This document shows, one piece after another, positions 1 to 8,259 of a stretch of 64,000 nucleotides of DNA. Position numbers and translations under genes: made by a program. The notes under the pieces were generated by a model. That model was not told the origin of the DNA and did not search any database. It was given only the letters and a program-made list of their open reading frames with translations. Location: NCBI RefSeq assembly GCF_023006505.1, contig NZ_JALBGV010000007.1, forward strand, positions 62,001-126,000. Direction: 5' to 3'. The stretch's first letter is position 1, and every line of letters begins with the position of its first letter. Source of the stretch: Neorhizobium sp. SHOUNA12A. GTDB lineage: Bacteria; Pseudomonadota; Alphaproteobacteria; Rhizobiales; Rhizobiaceae.

Positions 1-1
1 C

Positions 2-409
2 CGGGTCGGAAACTGGATCTTTGCCGTCGGAGGTGATGCCAATGCCGCTCGAAACTCCGGTGTACCCGTCGATCACGTCAAGACCGGGCTTTTTGCCTTG
101 ACCGCATGCGCGGCTGCTCTCGTCGCCATCATCACGGTGCTGGATGCCGGATCGACGGACGCACGACGCGGTTTCCAGAAGGAGTTCGAAGCCATCATCG
201 CAGCCGTCATCGGAGGAAGCCTTCTGACAGGCGGTTACGGCTCGGCCATAGGCGCCTTTTTCGGAGCAATCATCTTCGGCCTCGTCTCCATCGGCCTCAC
301 CTATACGAAGTTCGACTCCGACTGGTTTCAGGTCTTTCTCGGCACCATGCTGCTGCTTGCCGTCCTCTTCAACAACTTCATTCGCCGCAAAGTTACAGGG
401 GAGCGCTGA
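2..409 (+). CDS. Sugar ABC transporter permease, C-terminal part (5' end outside window)
   Basis: Inner-membrane channel subunit of a ribose/fructose-type sugar importer (RbsC/FrcC family, BPD_transp_2 fold). The reading frame is open from the first bases of the window, so the start lies upstream; about 135 C-terminal residues are seen. They contain the conserved [11 protein letters not shown] stretch of this family, then hydrophobic segments ([52 protein letters not shown]) and a basic cytoplasmic tail. The stop is 2 nt before the ATG of the ATPase gene, so the two are one operon. The substrate cannot be read from this piece; the downstream IolG-like dehydrogenases suggest an inositol- or sugar-like compound (inference). 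Confidence 0.87.
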   Translation, partial: RVGNWIFAVGGDANAARNSGVPVDHVKTGLFALTACAAALVAIITVLDAGSTDARRGFQKEFEAIIAAVIGGSLLTGGYGSAIGAFFGAIIFGLVSIGLTYTKFDSDWFQVFLGTMLLLAVLFNNFIRRKVTGER

Positions 410-411
410 GC

Positions 412-1212
412 ATGGCCGACATCCAATCCAATTCACCGGCCCCGATCATCGAAGCCAGGGACATCGTCAAGCACTATGGCTCCGTCATTGCGCTCTCCGG
501 GATCTCGATGAAGGTGCTGGAAGGTGAAGTTCTCTGCCTGCTCGGAGACAATGGCGCCGGCAAGTCGACGCTGATCAAGACGCTGTCCGGCGTGGTTAAG
601 CCTTCCGGTGGCGAGCTGCTCGTCGATGGAAAGCCTGTCACGTTCTCCAGCCCGCGTGATGCGCTCGATGCCGGCATCGCCACCGTCTACCAGGATCTGG
701 CCATGATTCCGCTCATGTCCGTAACGCGCAACTTCTTCATGGGGCGCGAGCCACGCAAGGGTATCCCGCCCTTCCGCTACATCGACTTCAAACATTGCGA
801 TGCCGTGACGCGGGAGGAGATGCACAAGATCGGGATCGATGTTCGGGATCCGAACCAGGCGGTCGGAACCCTATCCGGCGGCGAACGGCAATGCGTGGCG
901 ATCGCGCGTGCGGTCTATTTCGGGGCGAAGGTTCTCATCCTCGACGAGCCGACATCTGCGCTGGGCGTGGCACAGACGTCTATGGTTCTCAAATACATCA
1001 ACCATGTGCAGCAGAAGGGCCTTGGGGTCATCTTCATCACGCACAATGTGCGCCACGCTTTCGCGGTCGGCAACCGCTTCACCATCCTCAATCGCGGCAA
1101 GACGCTGGGCACCTATGCCAAGAGCGAGATTTCCATCGATGAGCTTCAAAACATGATGGCCGGCGGCAAAGAATTGCAGGCGCTCTCCAACGAGCTCGGC
1201 GGCACCATCTAA
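412..1212 (+). CDS. Sugar ABC transporter ATP-binding protein (single ABC domain)
   Basis: ATPase subunit that powers the sugar importer encoded just upstream. In 266 residues it shows Walker A GDNGAGKS (residues 45-52), the signature LSGGERQ (154-160) and Walker B VLILDEP (174-180), followed by the H-loop segment [11 protein letters not shown]. It carries one ABC domain, unlike the doubled ATPases of RbsA type (about 500 residues), and is closest in layout to FrcA-type proteins. The ATG at 412 is chosen because homology starts at [13 protein letters not shown] and it directly follows the permease stop. Family assignment is firm; the substrate is unknown. Confidence 0.95.
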   Translation: MADIQSNSPAPIIEARDIVKHYGSVIALSGISMKVLEGEVLCLLGDNGAGKSTLIKTLSGVVKPSGGELLVDGKPVTFSSPRDALDAGIATVYQDLAMIPLMSVTRNFFMGREPRKGIPPFRYIDFKHCDAVTREEMHKIGIDVRDPNQAVGTLSGGERQCVAIARAVYFGAKVLILDEPTSALGVAQTSMVLKYINHVQQKGLGVIFITHNVRHAFAVGNRFTILNRGKTLGTYAKSEISIDELQNMMAGGKELQALSNELGGTI

Positions 1213-1231
1213 TTCACGAAACGGGATTGTA

Positions 1232-2035
1232 ATGATGACAGAAGAGCATGCACATCCGGGGCCCTTCACGCTGGCTGTCTGTGCAGAAATGGTTTTCCGC
1301 TCTTTGCCGTTCACGGAGCGGCTGAAGCGGATCACCGAGCTTGGCTTCGTCGCCGAGATCTGGGACTGGACCAAGCATGATATTCCTGCTCTTGCCCGGT
1401 CCGGCGCGACGTTCTCGTCGATGACGGGGTACATCACCGGCACGCTCGCGGACGATGAGGGCGCCGATGAACTCATCAGGACGGCGCGTCTGTCTACCAC
1501 CGTTGCCAAGGAACTCGGTTGCCCCCGGCTCAACTTGCACGGGACGGGTCTCGACGGGCAGGGGCTGCCGGTGCTCAAGTCGGAGGGCGTCACTGGCGCG
1601 ATGTGGCTGAAGGCACGCGACACCCTCAATCGCATCGCGGATCTCGGTGAGGAAGAAGGCGTGACGTTCGTTCTTGAGAACCTCAACGAAGCGGTCGATC
1701 ACCCGAAAACGCCTTTCGCCAAGGCCGCCGACACGATCGCCCTGGTCTCTGCGATCAATCGTCCGTCGCTGAAGCTCAATCTCGATCTTTACCACGCCCA
1801 GATCGGCGAAGGGAATCTCATCGAGCTCTGCCGTCGGGCGCTGCCATTCATCGGCGAAATCCAGGTGGCGGATGTGCCCGGCCGCATGGAGCCCGGCACC
1901 GGAGAGATCAATTTCCCGGCCATCGCCCGCGCGCTGAACGCCATGGGCTACACCGGCGTCATCGGGCTTGAGGCCTGGCCGGCCGAGGACGACGAGCTGG
2001 CGCTGAGCCGCTTCCGCCAAGCCTTTACCCTTTAA
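1232..2035 (+). CDS. Hydroxypyruvate-isomerase-like / sugar isomerase TIM-barrel protein
   Basis: A 267-residue protein of the AP-endonuclease-2/xylose-isomerase-like TIM-barrel superfamily, most like the Hyi/OtnI type that interconverts small keto and aldose sugars. Likely metal ligands sit in the usual places: Glu in FVLENLN, Asp and His in LNLDLYHAQ, and the final Glu in IGLEAWP. It lies 19 nt after the ATPase gene and just before two Gfo/Idh/MocA dehydrogenases, so it probably isomerises an intermediate of the same sugar pathway (inference from operon). The sequence does not fix the exact substrate. ATG codons at 1232 and 1235 are both possible starts. Confidence 0.85.
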   Translation: MMTEEHAHPGPFTLAVCAEMVFRSLPFTERLKRITELGFVAEIWDWTKHDIPALARSGATFSSMTGYITGTLADDEGADELIRTARLSTTVAKELGCPRLNLHGTGLDGQGLPVLKSEGVTGAMWLKARDTLNRIADLGEEEGVTFVLENLNEAVDHPKTPFAKAADTIALVSAINRPSLKLNLDLYHAQIGEGNLIELCRRALPFIGEIQVADVPGRMEPGTGEINFPAIARALNAMGYTGVIGLEAWPAEDDELALSRFRQAFTL

Positions 2036-2097
2036 CACTCTCCTCGTTGCGCGGCCGTTTGTCAGTCCCGTGCGATCACATGTCAGAAGGAACGAAA

Positions 2098-3096
2098 ATG
2101 CTCAAAGTTGGTCTTCTCGGCGCGGGGCGGATTGGAAACGTCCACGCCAAAGCGATCACGTCCAATCCCGGAAGTGCGCTGGTCGCGGTTTCGGATGTCA
2201 ACACGGACGCCGCCACAAAGCTCGCGTCCCAGTATGGAGCCGAGGCTGCTTCCAGCCTCGACATCATCAACGATCCCGCCATCGACGCTGTGCTTATCGC
2301 CACATCGACGGACACCCATTCGGACTTGATAGAGGCGGCGACGAAGGCCGGCAAGGCGGTGCTGTGCGAGAAGCCCGTCGATCTCAGCCTCGAACGGGCC
2401 CGCGCCTGCCAGATCGCGGCGGCTGCCACGGGCAGACCGGTCATGATCGGTTTCAACCGCCGCTTCGATCCGAACTTTGCGGCGCTCAAGGCTGCCGCGG
2501 ACCGGGGCGACATCGGCAAAACGGAATTGCTGTCGATTACCTCCTTCGATCCGGCACCGCCTCCGGTGTCCTACATCAAGGTTTCCGGCGGCCTGTTCCG
2601 GGATATGATGATCCACGACTTCGACATGGCCTGCTGGATCTTCGGCGGAGCGCCCGAGACGGTGACGGCCATCGGAAGCTCGATCGTCGATCCCGAGATC
2701 GGTGCGGCGGGCGATGTCGATACCGCCGCCGTCACGCTCAAGTTCGCCGATGGCCGCATCGCCGTCATCAAGAACAGCCGTCGCGCGGTCTACGGATACG
2801 ATCAACGCATAGAGCTGCTGGGCTCCGACGGGCTGCTGTCCGCCGGAAACATCCTGGAGAACACCATCACCAAGTCCACCCGGGACGGAGTGACGGGCGC
2901 CAAGCCGGAGTTCTTCTTCCTCGAGCGCTATATGCGCGCCTATTCCATTGAGTGGAATGCGTTTGTCGATGCCATCACGTCCGGATCGGCACTGCCAGTT
3001 TCGCTGGATGACGGCGTCAATGCGCTTGCATTGGCGGAAGCGGCGACACGGTCACTCGCGTCGGGGCAATCCGTCAGCCTCGCCGAAATACTCTAG
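2098..3096 (+). CDS. iolG: Inositol 2-dehydrogenase-like oxidoreductase (Gfo/Idh/MocA family)
   Basis: NAD(P)-dependent dehydrogenase of 332 residues, expected to oxidise a ring or sugar hydroxyl to a keto group, as myo-inositol to scyllo-inosose in IolG. The Rossmann motif GAGRIGNVHA lies at 8-17, the Lys of EKPVD at about 92, and the active-site segment FRDMMIHDFDMA at about 167-178; NRRFDP is also typical of IolG. The ATG at 2098 is preferred over an upstream in-frame start because it has AAGGA 6 nt upstream and begins directly with the nucleotide-binding fold. It sits between the isomerase gene and a second Gfo/Idh/MocA gene. Whether the substrate is inositol or another polyol is not certain. 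Confidence 0.85.
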   Translation: MLKVGLLGAGRIGNVHAKAITSNPGSALVAVSDVNTDAATKLASQYGAEAASSLDIINDPAIDAVLIATSTDTHSDLIEAATKAGKAVLCEKPVDLSLERARACQIAAAATGRPVMIGFNRRFDPNFAALKAAADRGDIGKTELLSITSFDPAPPPVSYIKVSGGLFRDMMIHDFDMACWIFGGAPETVTAIGSSIVDPEIGAAGDVDTAAVTLKFADGRIAVIKNSRRAVYGYDQRIELLGSDGLLSAGNILENTITKSTRDGVTGAKPEFFFLERYMRAYSIEWNAFVDAITSGSALPVSLDDGVNALALAEAATRSLASGQSVSLAEIL

Positions 3097-3109
3097 GCGA
3101 GGATTTATT

Positions 3110-4228
3110 GTGAAAACACTTGGCATTGGACTGATTGGCACGGGGTATATGGGGAAGTGCCATGCATTGGCATGGAACTCGGTCGCGGCCACTTTCGGCA
3201 CGGTCATCCGACCGCGCCTCGTTCATCTCGGCGAGGTCAATGAGACCCTTGCGAAACAGCGCGCAACCGAATTCGGTTTTGAGAAATCCTCGGGTGACTG
3301 GCGTGCCGCGATCGATGATCCCGACGTTCAGATCGTTTCAATCACCTCGCCGAACCAATTCCACAAAGATATGGTGACTGCGGCGCTCGATGCGGGAAAG
3401 CATGTCTGGTGCGAAAAGCCCATGTCCACTGGTCTGCAAGACGCCGAGGCCATGCTGATGGCGGCAGAGCGCACCGATCGTCTTTGCGTTCTTGGTTACA
3501 ACTACATTCAGAGCCCCGCATTCAGGCAGATCGAAACGCTGGTGAAGAATGGGCGGATCGGGCGTGTCACCAATATCCGCCTGGAGATGGACGAGGACTT
3601 CATGGCGGCGCCGGACATGCTGCATTCGCTCAAGCATCGGGCCGAGTCCGGCCATGGAGCACTCGACGATTTTGCCGTGCACCCCTTGTCTCTGTTGCAG
3701 CGCCTGTGCGGTCTTCCCGTGGAGGTCATGGCCGATGCGGCGCGTCCCTACGAGACGCTGAAGGATGCTCATGGTGTTGATAAAAAGGTGGAGACTTTTG
3801 ATATCGCCTCCGCGCTGATGCGTTTTCGGGACGGGCTAACCGGAACGTTGATCGTCAATCGGTCTGCCTGGGGGCGCAAGGGACGGATCGCACTTCAGAT
3901 TCTCGGAACAGAGGGGTCCATCCTTTTCGATCAGGAGCGGGCCAACGAATTCCAACTGTACCAACGCTCGGACGAGGCAGAAATACAGGGTTTCCGGACC
4001 GTCCTGATCGCGCCCATCCACACACCGTACAATCACTTCGTACCCGCACCCGGCCACGGCCTTGGTTTTAACGAACTCAAGGTTATCGAGGCCTACGAGA
4101 TCCTGAACGCGCTGAGTGGCAAACCCGCGAGGCTCGTGGATTTCTCGGACGGCATCCAGATCGAGCGAGTGGTCCACGCCATGGCCCAATCACATGCCAG
4201 CGGCAAGTGGACCAGTACACTCGGCTAA
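3110..4228 (+). CDS. Gfo/Idh/MocA family oxidoreductase
   Basis: A second dehydrogenase of the same superfamily, 372 residues. The N-terminal Rossmann fold carries GTGYMG (10-15); EKPMS holds the conserved catalytic-loop Lys; the C-terminal alpha/beta domain spans roughly residues 130-370, with HGALDDFAVHPL where the catalytic Asp/His usually lie. The GTG at 3110 is preceded by AGGCGAGG and starts at KTLGIGLIGTGYMG; a longer in-frame reading would overlap iolG out of frame and is not supported. The gap to the iolG stop is only 13 nt, so it is co-transcribed. Two different members in one operon suggest two successive oxidation/reduction steps on the imported sugar. Confidence 0.9.
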   Translation: MKTLGIGLIGTGYMGKCHALAWNSVAATFGTVIRPRLVHLGEVNETLAKQRATEFGFEKSSGDWRAAIDDPDVQIVSITSPNQFHKDMVTAALDAGKHVWCEKPMSTGLQDAEAMLMAAERTDRLCVLGYNYIQSPAFRQIETLVKNGRIGRVTNIRLEMDEDFMAAPDMLHSLKHRAESGHGALDDFAVHPLSLLQRLCGLPVEVMADAARPYETLKDAHGVDKKVETFDIASALMRFRDGLTGTLIVNRSAWGRKGRIALQILGTEGSILFDQERANEFQLYQRSDEAEIQGFRTVLIAPIHTPYNHFVPAPGHGLGFNELKVIEAYEILNALSGKPARLVDFSDGIQIERVVHAMAQSHASGKWTSTLG

Positions 4229-4263
4229 TGCATGTCGCCCGAAAGCGTGCAGCGATTTCGGCG
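4229..4263 (+). repeat. Partial rhizobial intergenic repeat (RIME-like half)
   Basis: The stretch directly after the dehydrogenase stop (starting GCATGTCGCCCGAAAG, then a GTGCAGCG core) resembles one arm of the palindromic intergenic mosaic elements scattered through rhizobial genomes. The opposite arm is not recognisable here. The call rests on memory of the element, with no second copy in this window to align. Confidence 0.3.
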
Positions 4264-4298
4264 CCAGAGGGGCGTGTTGCGCAAAATAGATATGCCAC

Positions 4299-4310
4299 GT
4301 AGTATACTAC
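4299..4310. promoter_or_regulatory. Candidate GntR/FCD operator (perfect 12-bp palindrome)
   Basis: GTAGTATACTAC is a perfect 12-bp palindrome in the gap upstream of the GntR gene. It has the central GT...AC arrangement typical of FadR/FCD operators. A related element, sharing CGTAGTATA, lies before the peptide ABC operon (6479-6487). Autoregulation by the adjacent GntR is an inference. Confidence 0.45.
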
Positions 4311-4441
4311 TGGCGTGGCGTGTATCGAAACATGCTGGTCGGGATTGGCGCAATCGAATTCCATGTTAGAAATCATCGCCCGTCTTTTCGGCACTGGAGA
4401 CAAATCCATGGCCAGGCAGAGGCGTTGGGGCCCGCGGGGGT

Positions 4442-5155
4442 ATGGAGAGAGATGTGAACAGGACTGGCAGGTCGGCGGTTTCATCTGAAAAGCGTGGGAA
4501 ATCGCTGACGGAGCAGGCCTATGCGATATTGCGTGAGCGCGTAATAACGGGTGTACTTCCGCCTGGTGTGGACGTTTCCGAGCCGGAACTGGCCGATCAA
4601 CTGCAGATGAGCAAGACGCCGGTGCGGGAAGCGCTCGCGCGGCTTTGCGTCGAAGGGTTGATGGAGGCTTTTCCCCGTCGCGGCTATCGGGTTACTCCGG
4701 TGACGCTGAAGGATATGGACGACCTTTTTGCCGTTCGGGGCGTTCTCGAAGGGACCGCGGCGGCTCTGGCCGCGCAAAGCCTGACCGAAGACGAACTCGA
4801 TGCGCTCGATCGGTTGGCGGATGCCAGTTACATCGTCGGTGAAGATGTCAGCACCAAAACGTTCGTGACGTCCAACGAGACCTTCCATTCCGCGATTGCG
4901 CAGGGGTCGCGCAATCCGCGCCTGCATTCGCTGGTGATGAGTCACCTGGAGGAATGCGCCCGGCTTTTCTATATGGGAACACGAATCCGCGACATTAATC
5001 CGGAGACGATTAACGACCACCATCGTATCGTGGCGGTTCTCAGGCAGCGTGACGGCGAGAAGGCCCGGCTTGCGATGATCGAGCACAACGAGAATACCCG
5101 CAAGGGGCTGTTTGCGGCGATGGTCGCCAATCCGCAGCCAGGCATCTCGCTTTAA
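4442..5155 (+). CDS. GntR family transcriptional regulator, FCD (FadR-like) subfamily
   Basis: DNA-binding regulator of 237 residues. The N-terminal winged helix (about 18-82) shows SLTEQAYAILRERVITG and the recognition part MSKTPVREALARL; the C-terminal all-helical FCD ligand domain (about 95-225) has the typical metal/ligand His pattern (NETFHSAI, NDHHRIV, MIEHNENT). Ligands of this group are usually carboxylates or sugar acids. The ATG at 4442 has no good ribosome-binding site; a GTG at 4454 with GGAGAG upstream is an equally plausible start. Position downstream of the dehydrogenase operon and 1.4 kb before the peptide ABC operon, with similar palindromes in front of both, makes it a candidate regulator of either. 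Confidence 0.92.
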   Translation: MERDVNRTGRSAVSSEKRGKSLTEQAYAILRERVITGVLPPGVDVSEPELADQLQMSKTPVREALARLCVEGLMEAFPRRGYRVTPVTLKDMDDLFAVRGVLEGTAAALAAQSLTEDELDALDRLADASYIVGEDVSTKTFVTSNETFHSAIAQGSRNPRLHSLVMSHLEECARLFYMGTRIRDINPETINDHHRIVAVLRQRDGEKARLAMIEHNENTRKGLFAAMVANPQPGISL

Positions 5156-5191
5156 CGGGCTGTTTTTGGCGTTTGAGATGTCAGTTCTGCT

Positions 5192-5320
5192 TCACGACTG
5201 CGGGCTGCTGAAGATCTGCACGCGCGAGCCTACCTCGACGATCTCTCCCAGATACACGACCGCCACGCGATGGCTGGCACGTTCCACTACGGCCATATCT
5301 GCCAAGTGACCCAACTCCCC
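5192..5320 (-). pseudogene. Relic of a GsiA/DppF-type peptide ABC ATPase (C-terminal fragment)
   Basis: Reading the minus strand from about 5320 down to a TGA at 5192-5194 gives about 42 codons whose core, [16 protein letters not shown], is the conserved stretch that follows the H-loop in oligopeptide/glutathione ABC ATPases. The preceding ADMAVVER and the following IFSSPQ also fit; in intact proteins the text continues with HPYT and about 30-60 further residues, but here a stop follows at once. Upstream the homology fades, and no Walker A, signature or Walker B motif is present. It is therefore a decayed remnant of a gene that once ran opposite to its present neighbours. The assignment is from direct translation; no alignment was run. 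Confidence 0.75.
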
Positions 5321-5458
5321 GGGGCTTCGTGGAGTAGAAGCGAGCGGCTCCGAGCATATCGGCGCTGTAAGATATTACGTAAGATATTTCATCTTGCCAA
5401 GGAGGTTCGAATGAAGGAGGATAATTTCAAGGAGTGACCATTTCCGGGAGATGGTGTC
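5321..5458 (+). promoter_or_regulatory. Leader of the rhodanese gene with a 10-bp direct repeat
   Basis: GTAAGATATT occurs at 5367-5376 and again at 5379-5388, a 12-bp period that could form an operator or promoter core. A short open frame with its own Shine-Dalgarno (GGAGG at 5401, ATG 5411, eight codons, stop 5437) precedes the rhodanese start. Nothing else was recognised in this stretch. Confidence 0.35.
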
Positions 5459-6316
5459 ATGGCCGATGACATTCGCAAATCAGTTCTTCTTACGCCGCTC
5501 GACCTGAATGGGTTGCGCAAATCCGGCGCGGATGTGACAGTTCTGGCAGTCCATTCGATCAACCCTTATACCGGCCAACCGTCCTTCAAGGGACAGCGGA
5601 TCGAAGGCGCGGTCGATACGGAAGCCTATTCCGATTTTCAATCGCCACCCTCCGCGGAGGGTGGGCAGCGCCCGCTTCCCGAGATCGATATCCTGCAGGA
5701 AAAGGCGCGCCGATGGGGGCTGCGGCCGGAAAGCACGATCGTCATCTATGACGGGGACCGCAGCATGACGGCTGCCCGCGCCTGGTGGGTGCTGAAATGG
5801 GCGGGCCTGCCGGATGTCCGCGTATTAGACGGTGGGTTTCCGGCCTGGGTATCGGCCGGGCTTCCGACGACGGACGCCGTTACCGCTGTCCAGCCAAGCA
5901 CGATTGTATTGTCGCCGGGGCACATGCCTGAGTTTGACGCCAGCGATGCTCTTCGCTTCGGGAAAGAGGGAATCCTTCTCGATGCGCGCATTCGGCCTAA
6001 TTACATCGGTGGTCCCGTTGCTGAGGGTCAGCCTGCGCGGGGCCATATTCCGCATGCGATCAGCGCGCCTGCCCCAGATAACGTTACCGACTACGGCAAC
6101 TTCGCCGACAGCGCTACGCTGAGGGAGATGTATCGCGCTCTCGGCGTCGACGGCTTTTGCGACGTCGGCGTCTATTGCGGTGCCGGCATGTCGGCCGCAC
6201 ACACCGTGCTTGCGCTTGCCGCCATCGGATTACCGGCGGCAATGTATCCCGGATCGTGGTCCGCATGGGTTTCAGATACGACGCGTCCCGTGATTACGGG
6301 TGCCGATCCTTTCTGA
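5459..6316 (+). CDS. Thiosulfate/3-mercaptopyruvate sulfurtransferase (tandem rhodanese)
   Basis: Transfers sulfane sulfur from thiosulfate or 3-mercaptopyruvate to an acceptor; expected in the cytoplasm, as no signal peptide is seen. The 285 residues form two rhodanese domains. The N-terminal one is structural (PFKGQRIEGAVDTE, IVIYDG, AARAWWVLKWAG); the C-terminal one carries the active-site loop CGAGMSA with Cys at residue 240. Length matches the SseA/TST family (about 280). The CGxGxxA form, rather than CRxG, leaves the preferred donor open. It stands alone between a GntR gene and the peptide ABC operon, with its own leader. Confidence 0.92.
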   Translation: MADDIRKSVLLTPLDLNGLRKSGADVTVLAVHSINPYTGQPSFKGQRIEGAVDTEAYSDFQSPPSAEGGQRPLPEIDILQEKARRWGLRPESTIVIYDGDRSMTAARAWWVLKWAGLPDVRVLDGGFPAWVSAGLPTTDAVTAVQPSTIVLSPGHMPEFDASDALRFGKEGILLDARIRPNYIGGPVAEGQPARGHIPHAISAPAPDNVTDYGNFADSATLREMYRALGVDGFCDVGVYCGAGMSAAHTVLALAAIGLPAAMYPGSWSAWVSDTTRPVITGADPF

Positions 6317-6468
6317 TGAAGGATGCTCAAACGGCGAGCGTTTTTGGCGTGAAATTCTCCTATTGTGGCCGGTTGTAGAGAGGGGACCGCTCATTCAGCA
6401 CAAAAAATATGCGCAGATATTCTTTGTCTAAAGCAGCGCCACTTCGACTTTACAGGCTTAAATTGGAT

Positions 6469-6490
6469 TGATATATCTCGTAGTATATCA
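6469..6490. promoter_or_regulatory. Inverted repeat TGATATA-N8-TATATCA before the peptide ABC operon
   Basis: Perfect 7-bp arms (6469-6475 and 6484-6490) enclose a spacer containing CGTAG. The segment CGTAGTATA (6479-6487) is shared with the palindrome at 4298-4306 in front of the GntR gene. It lies 77 bp upstream of the binding-protein ATG, a position suited to an operator. A second short palindrome, GGAACGGGTTCC, lies at 6524-6535. Confidence 0.4.
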
Positions 6491-6566
6491 GTTGGGCGTA
6501 GGTGCTGATTGATGCGATATACGGGAACGGGTTCCAAAGAGCCCATGGCCAGAGAAGGGTCGTAGC

Positions 6567-8129
6567 ATGAATATCTGGAAGGGTTTTGCGGCAGCGGTGG
6601 TCGCCGTGCCGCTGATATCGGCAGGCACATACGCGCAGGCTCAAGATCGGTCGAAGACGCTTGTTGTTGCGGTTCCTTCCGATCCGGTCGGCCTTGAGCC
6701 CGGCGGCAACAAGGCGGAGCCTGTCGGCAGCGAAATCATCCTCAACGTCTTCGACACGCTGGTCGCCTGGACGTCGCCGGAATTCAAGCAGCTCGAAGGA
6801 CGTCTGGCGACGAACTGGACCATTTCCGCCGACGGCAAGGAATTTACCTTCAAGTTGCGGGATGGTGTCAAGTTCCAGGACGGCACACCTTTCGATGCGG
6901 CGGCGGTGAAGTTTTCGCTGGAGCGCACCAAGGCTACCAATTCCTACGTCAAGGCGACGTTCGACCTGATCAGGGATATCGCCGTCGTATCCCCGGCTGA
7001 GGTGAAGATCACGCTTTCCGCCGCTTACCCGGCCTTCCTGTCCATTCTCGCGCAGCCGCAATCGGCCATCGTCAGCCCCGCGGCCGTGCAGAAATTCGGC
7101 GACAAGTTCGCCGCCAATCCGGTCGGTACCGGTCCGTTCGTCTTCAAAGGGGCGCAGGCCGATACGAATGTCGTTCTGGAAGCCAATCCGGGCTATTTCC
7201 GTGGTGCCCCAAAACTTTCGAAGATCATCTACCGCGTCATTCCGGACGCCTCCACCCGCCGTCTGGAGCTTGAGAGCGGCGGTGTCGATATCGTCCAGCA
7301 GCAGGGTCAGCTGTCTGCAATCGCCGCCGAGGACATCGAGGCGCTGAAGAAGAACAAGGATATCAAGATCCTCGAGACGTCGAGCCAGATCATTCGTCAG
7401 CTCGAATTCAACAACAACAAAAAGGACGGCCCGTTCGCCAACGTCAAGGTACGCCAGGCGATTACGCATGCGATCGACTACGACGGCCTGCTGAACGGCG
7501 TTTTCGGCGGCACGGCCGAACGCGTCTATGGTCCGCTGACCACCAATAGCTGGGCCTTTAACCCCAAGATGAAGGAACTGGCTCCGAAATACGATCCGGC
7601 GCTCGCTAAGAAGCTGCTGGCGGAGGCCAAGGTCGATCCGTCGAGCCTTGATTTGAAGCTCTACAGCTTCCAGGGGCCGCTCTGGGGTGCCGTTGCCACC
7701 TTCGTGCAGGCGAACCTAGCCGATATCGGCATTAACGCCACAATCCAGCAGACCGAGTTCCCGGCGCTGCGGGCGCTGCAGACTTCCGGCCAGTTCGACG
7801 TTGCGCTCGACGGACGCCAGCCGTGGTACAACGACCCGGACGCCCACATCACCATCGGTTACCTCTCGCCGCTCGCCAACACGGCCATGACCTTCCGCAT
7901 GCCGGAGGATAAGGTGCTCGACGATCTTATCCTGAAGGCTCAGCAGACCTCCGACCTGGAAGCCCGCAAGCAGCTTTACTTCCAGGTGCAGGAAGAGATC
8001 GCCAAGAAGGTTCCGGGCGCCTATCTGTTCAGCCCCAAGCTGATCGTTTTCGAGCGAGCCAACGTCGAGGGCCTTGTGGTCAATAGCGCGCCGCCGCTTA
8101 ACGAATATTGGTCCGTCTCCAAGAAGTGA
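6567..8129 (+). CDS. Peptide-type ABC transporter substrate-binding protein (SBP_bac_5)
   Basis: Periplasmic receptor of a dipeptide/oligopeptide/nickel-type importer, 520 residues. Residues 1-26 form a Sec signal (MNIWKG, a hydrophobic core, cleavage after AQA). The mature part has the family hallmarks: VGLEPGGNKAEP near the start, ATNWTISADGKEFTFKLRDG, FKDG-like VKFQDGTPFDAAAVKFSLERTK, and NPVGTGPFVF. It is the first gene of a same-strand run to 14032 and is followed by a strong RNA hairpin, a common arrangement that raises binding-protein expression relative to the permeases. The ligand is not deducible. Confidence 0.95.
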   Translation: MNIWKGFAAAVVAVPLISAGTYAQAQDRSKTLVVAVPSDPVGLEPGGNKAEPVGSEIILNVFDTLVAWTSPEFKQLEGRLATNWTISADGKEFTFKLRDGVKFQDGTPFDAAAVKFSLERTKATNSYVKATFDLIRDIAVVSPAEVKITLSAAYPAFLSILAQPQSAIVSPAAVQKFGDKFAANPVGTGPFVFKGAQADTNVVLEANPGYFRGAPKLSKIIYRVIPDASTRRLELESGGVDIVQQQGQLSAIAAEDIEALKKNKDIKILETSSQIIRQLEFNNNKKDGPFANVKVRQAITHAIDYDGLLNGVFGGTAERVYGPLTTNSWAFNPKMKELAPKYDPALAKKLLAEAKVDPSSLDLKLYSFQGPLWGAVATFVQANLADIGINATIQQTEFPALRALQTSGQFDVALDGRQPWYNDPDAHITIGYLSPLANTAMTFRMPEDKVLDDLILKAQQTSDLEARKQLYFQVQEEIAKKVPGAYLFSPKLIVFERANVEGLVVNSAPPLNEYWSVSKK

Positions 8130-8151
8130 TAGTCTTCTCCCAAGACTAAGG

Positions 8152-8173
8152 CGGGCAGTCTTCGGACTGCCCG
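8152..8173 (+). terminator. UUCG-capped hairpin between binding protein and permease genes
   Basis: CGGGCAGTC (8152-8160), loop TTCG, GACTGCCCG (8165-8173): a perfect 9-bp stem capped by the very stable UUCG tetraloop, starting 22 nt after the stop codon. No run of T follows directly, so it may act as a partial terminator or as an mRNA stabiliser protecting the upstream message (inference). Confidence 0.6.
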
Positions 8174-8259
8174 TCTCCTTGCTTTCCTTGTTCTGGCACG
8201 ACGGGAAGCGTCTATCCGCCCGACCCGGTGCGGGCGGCTTTGCAAATGAGTTGGAGAGC

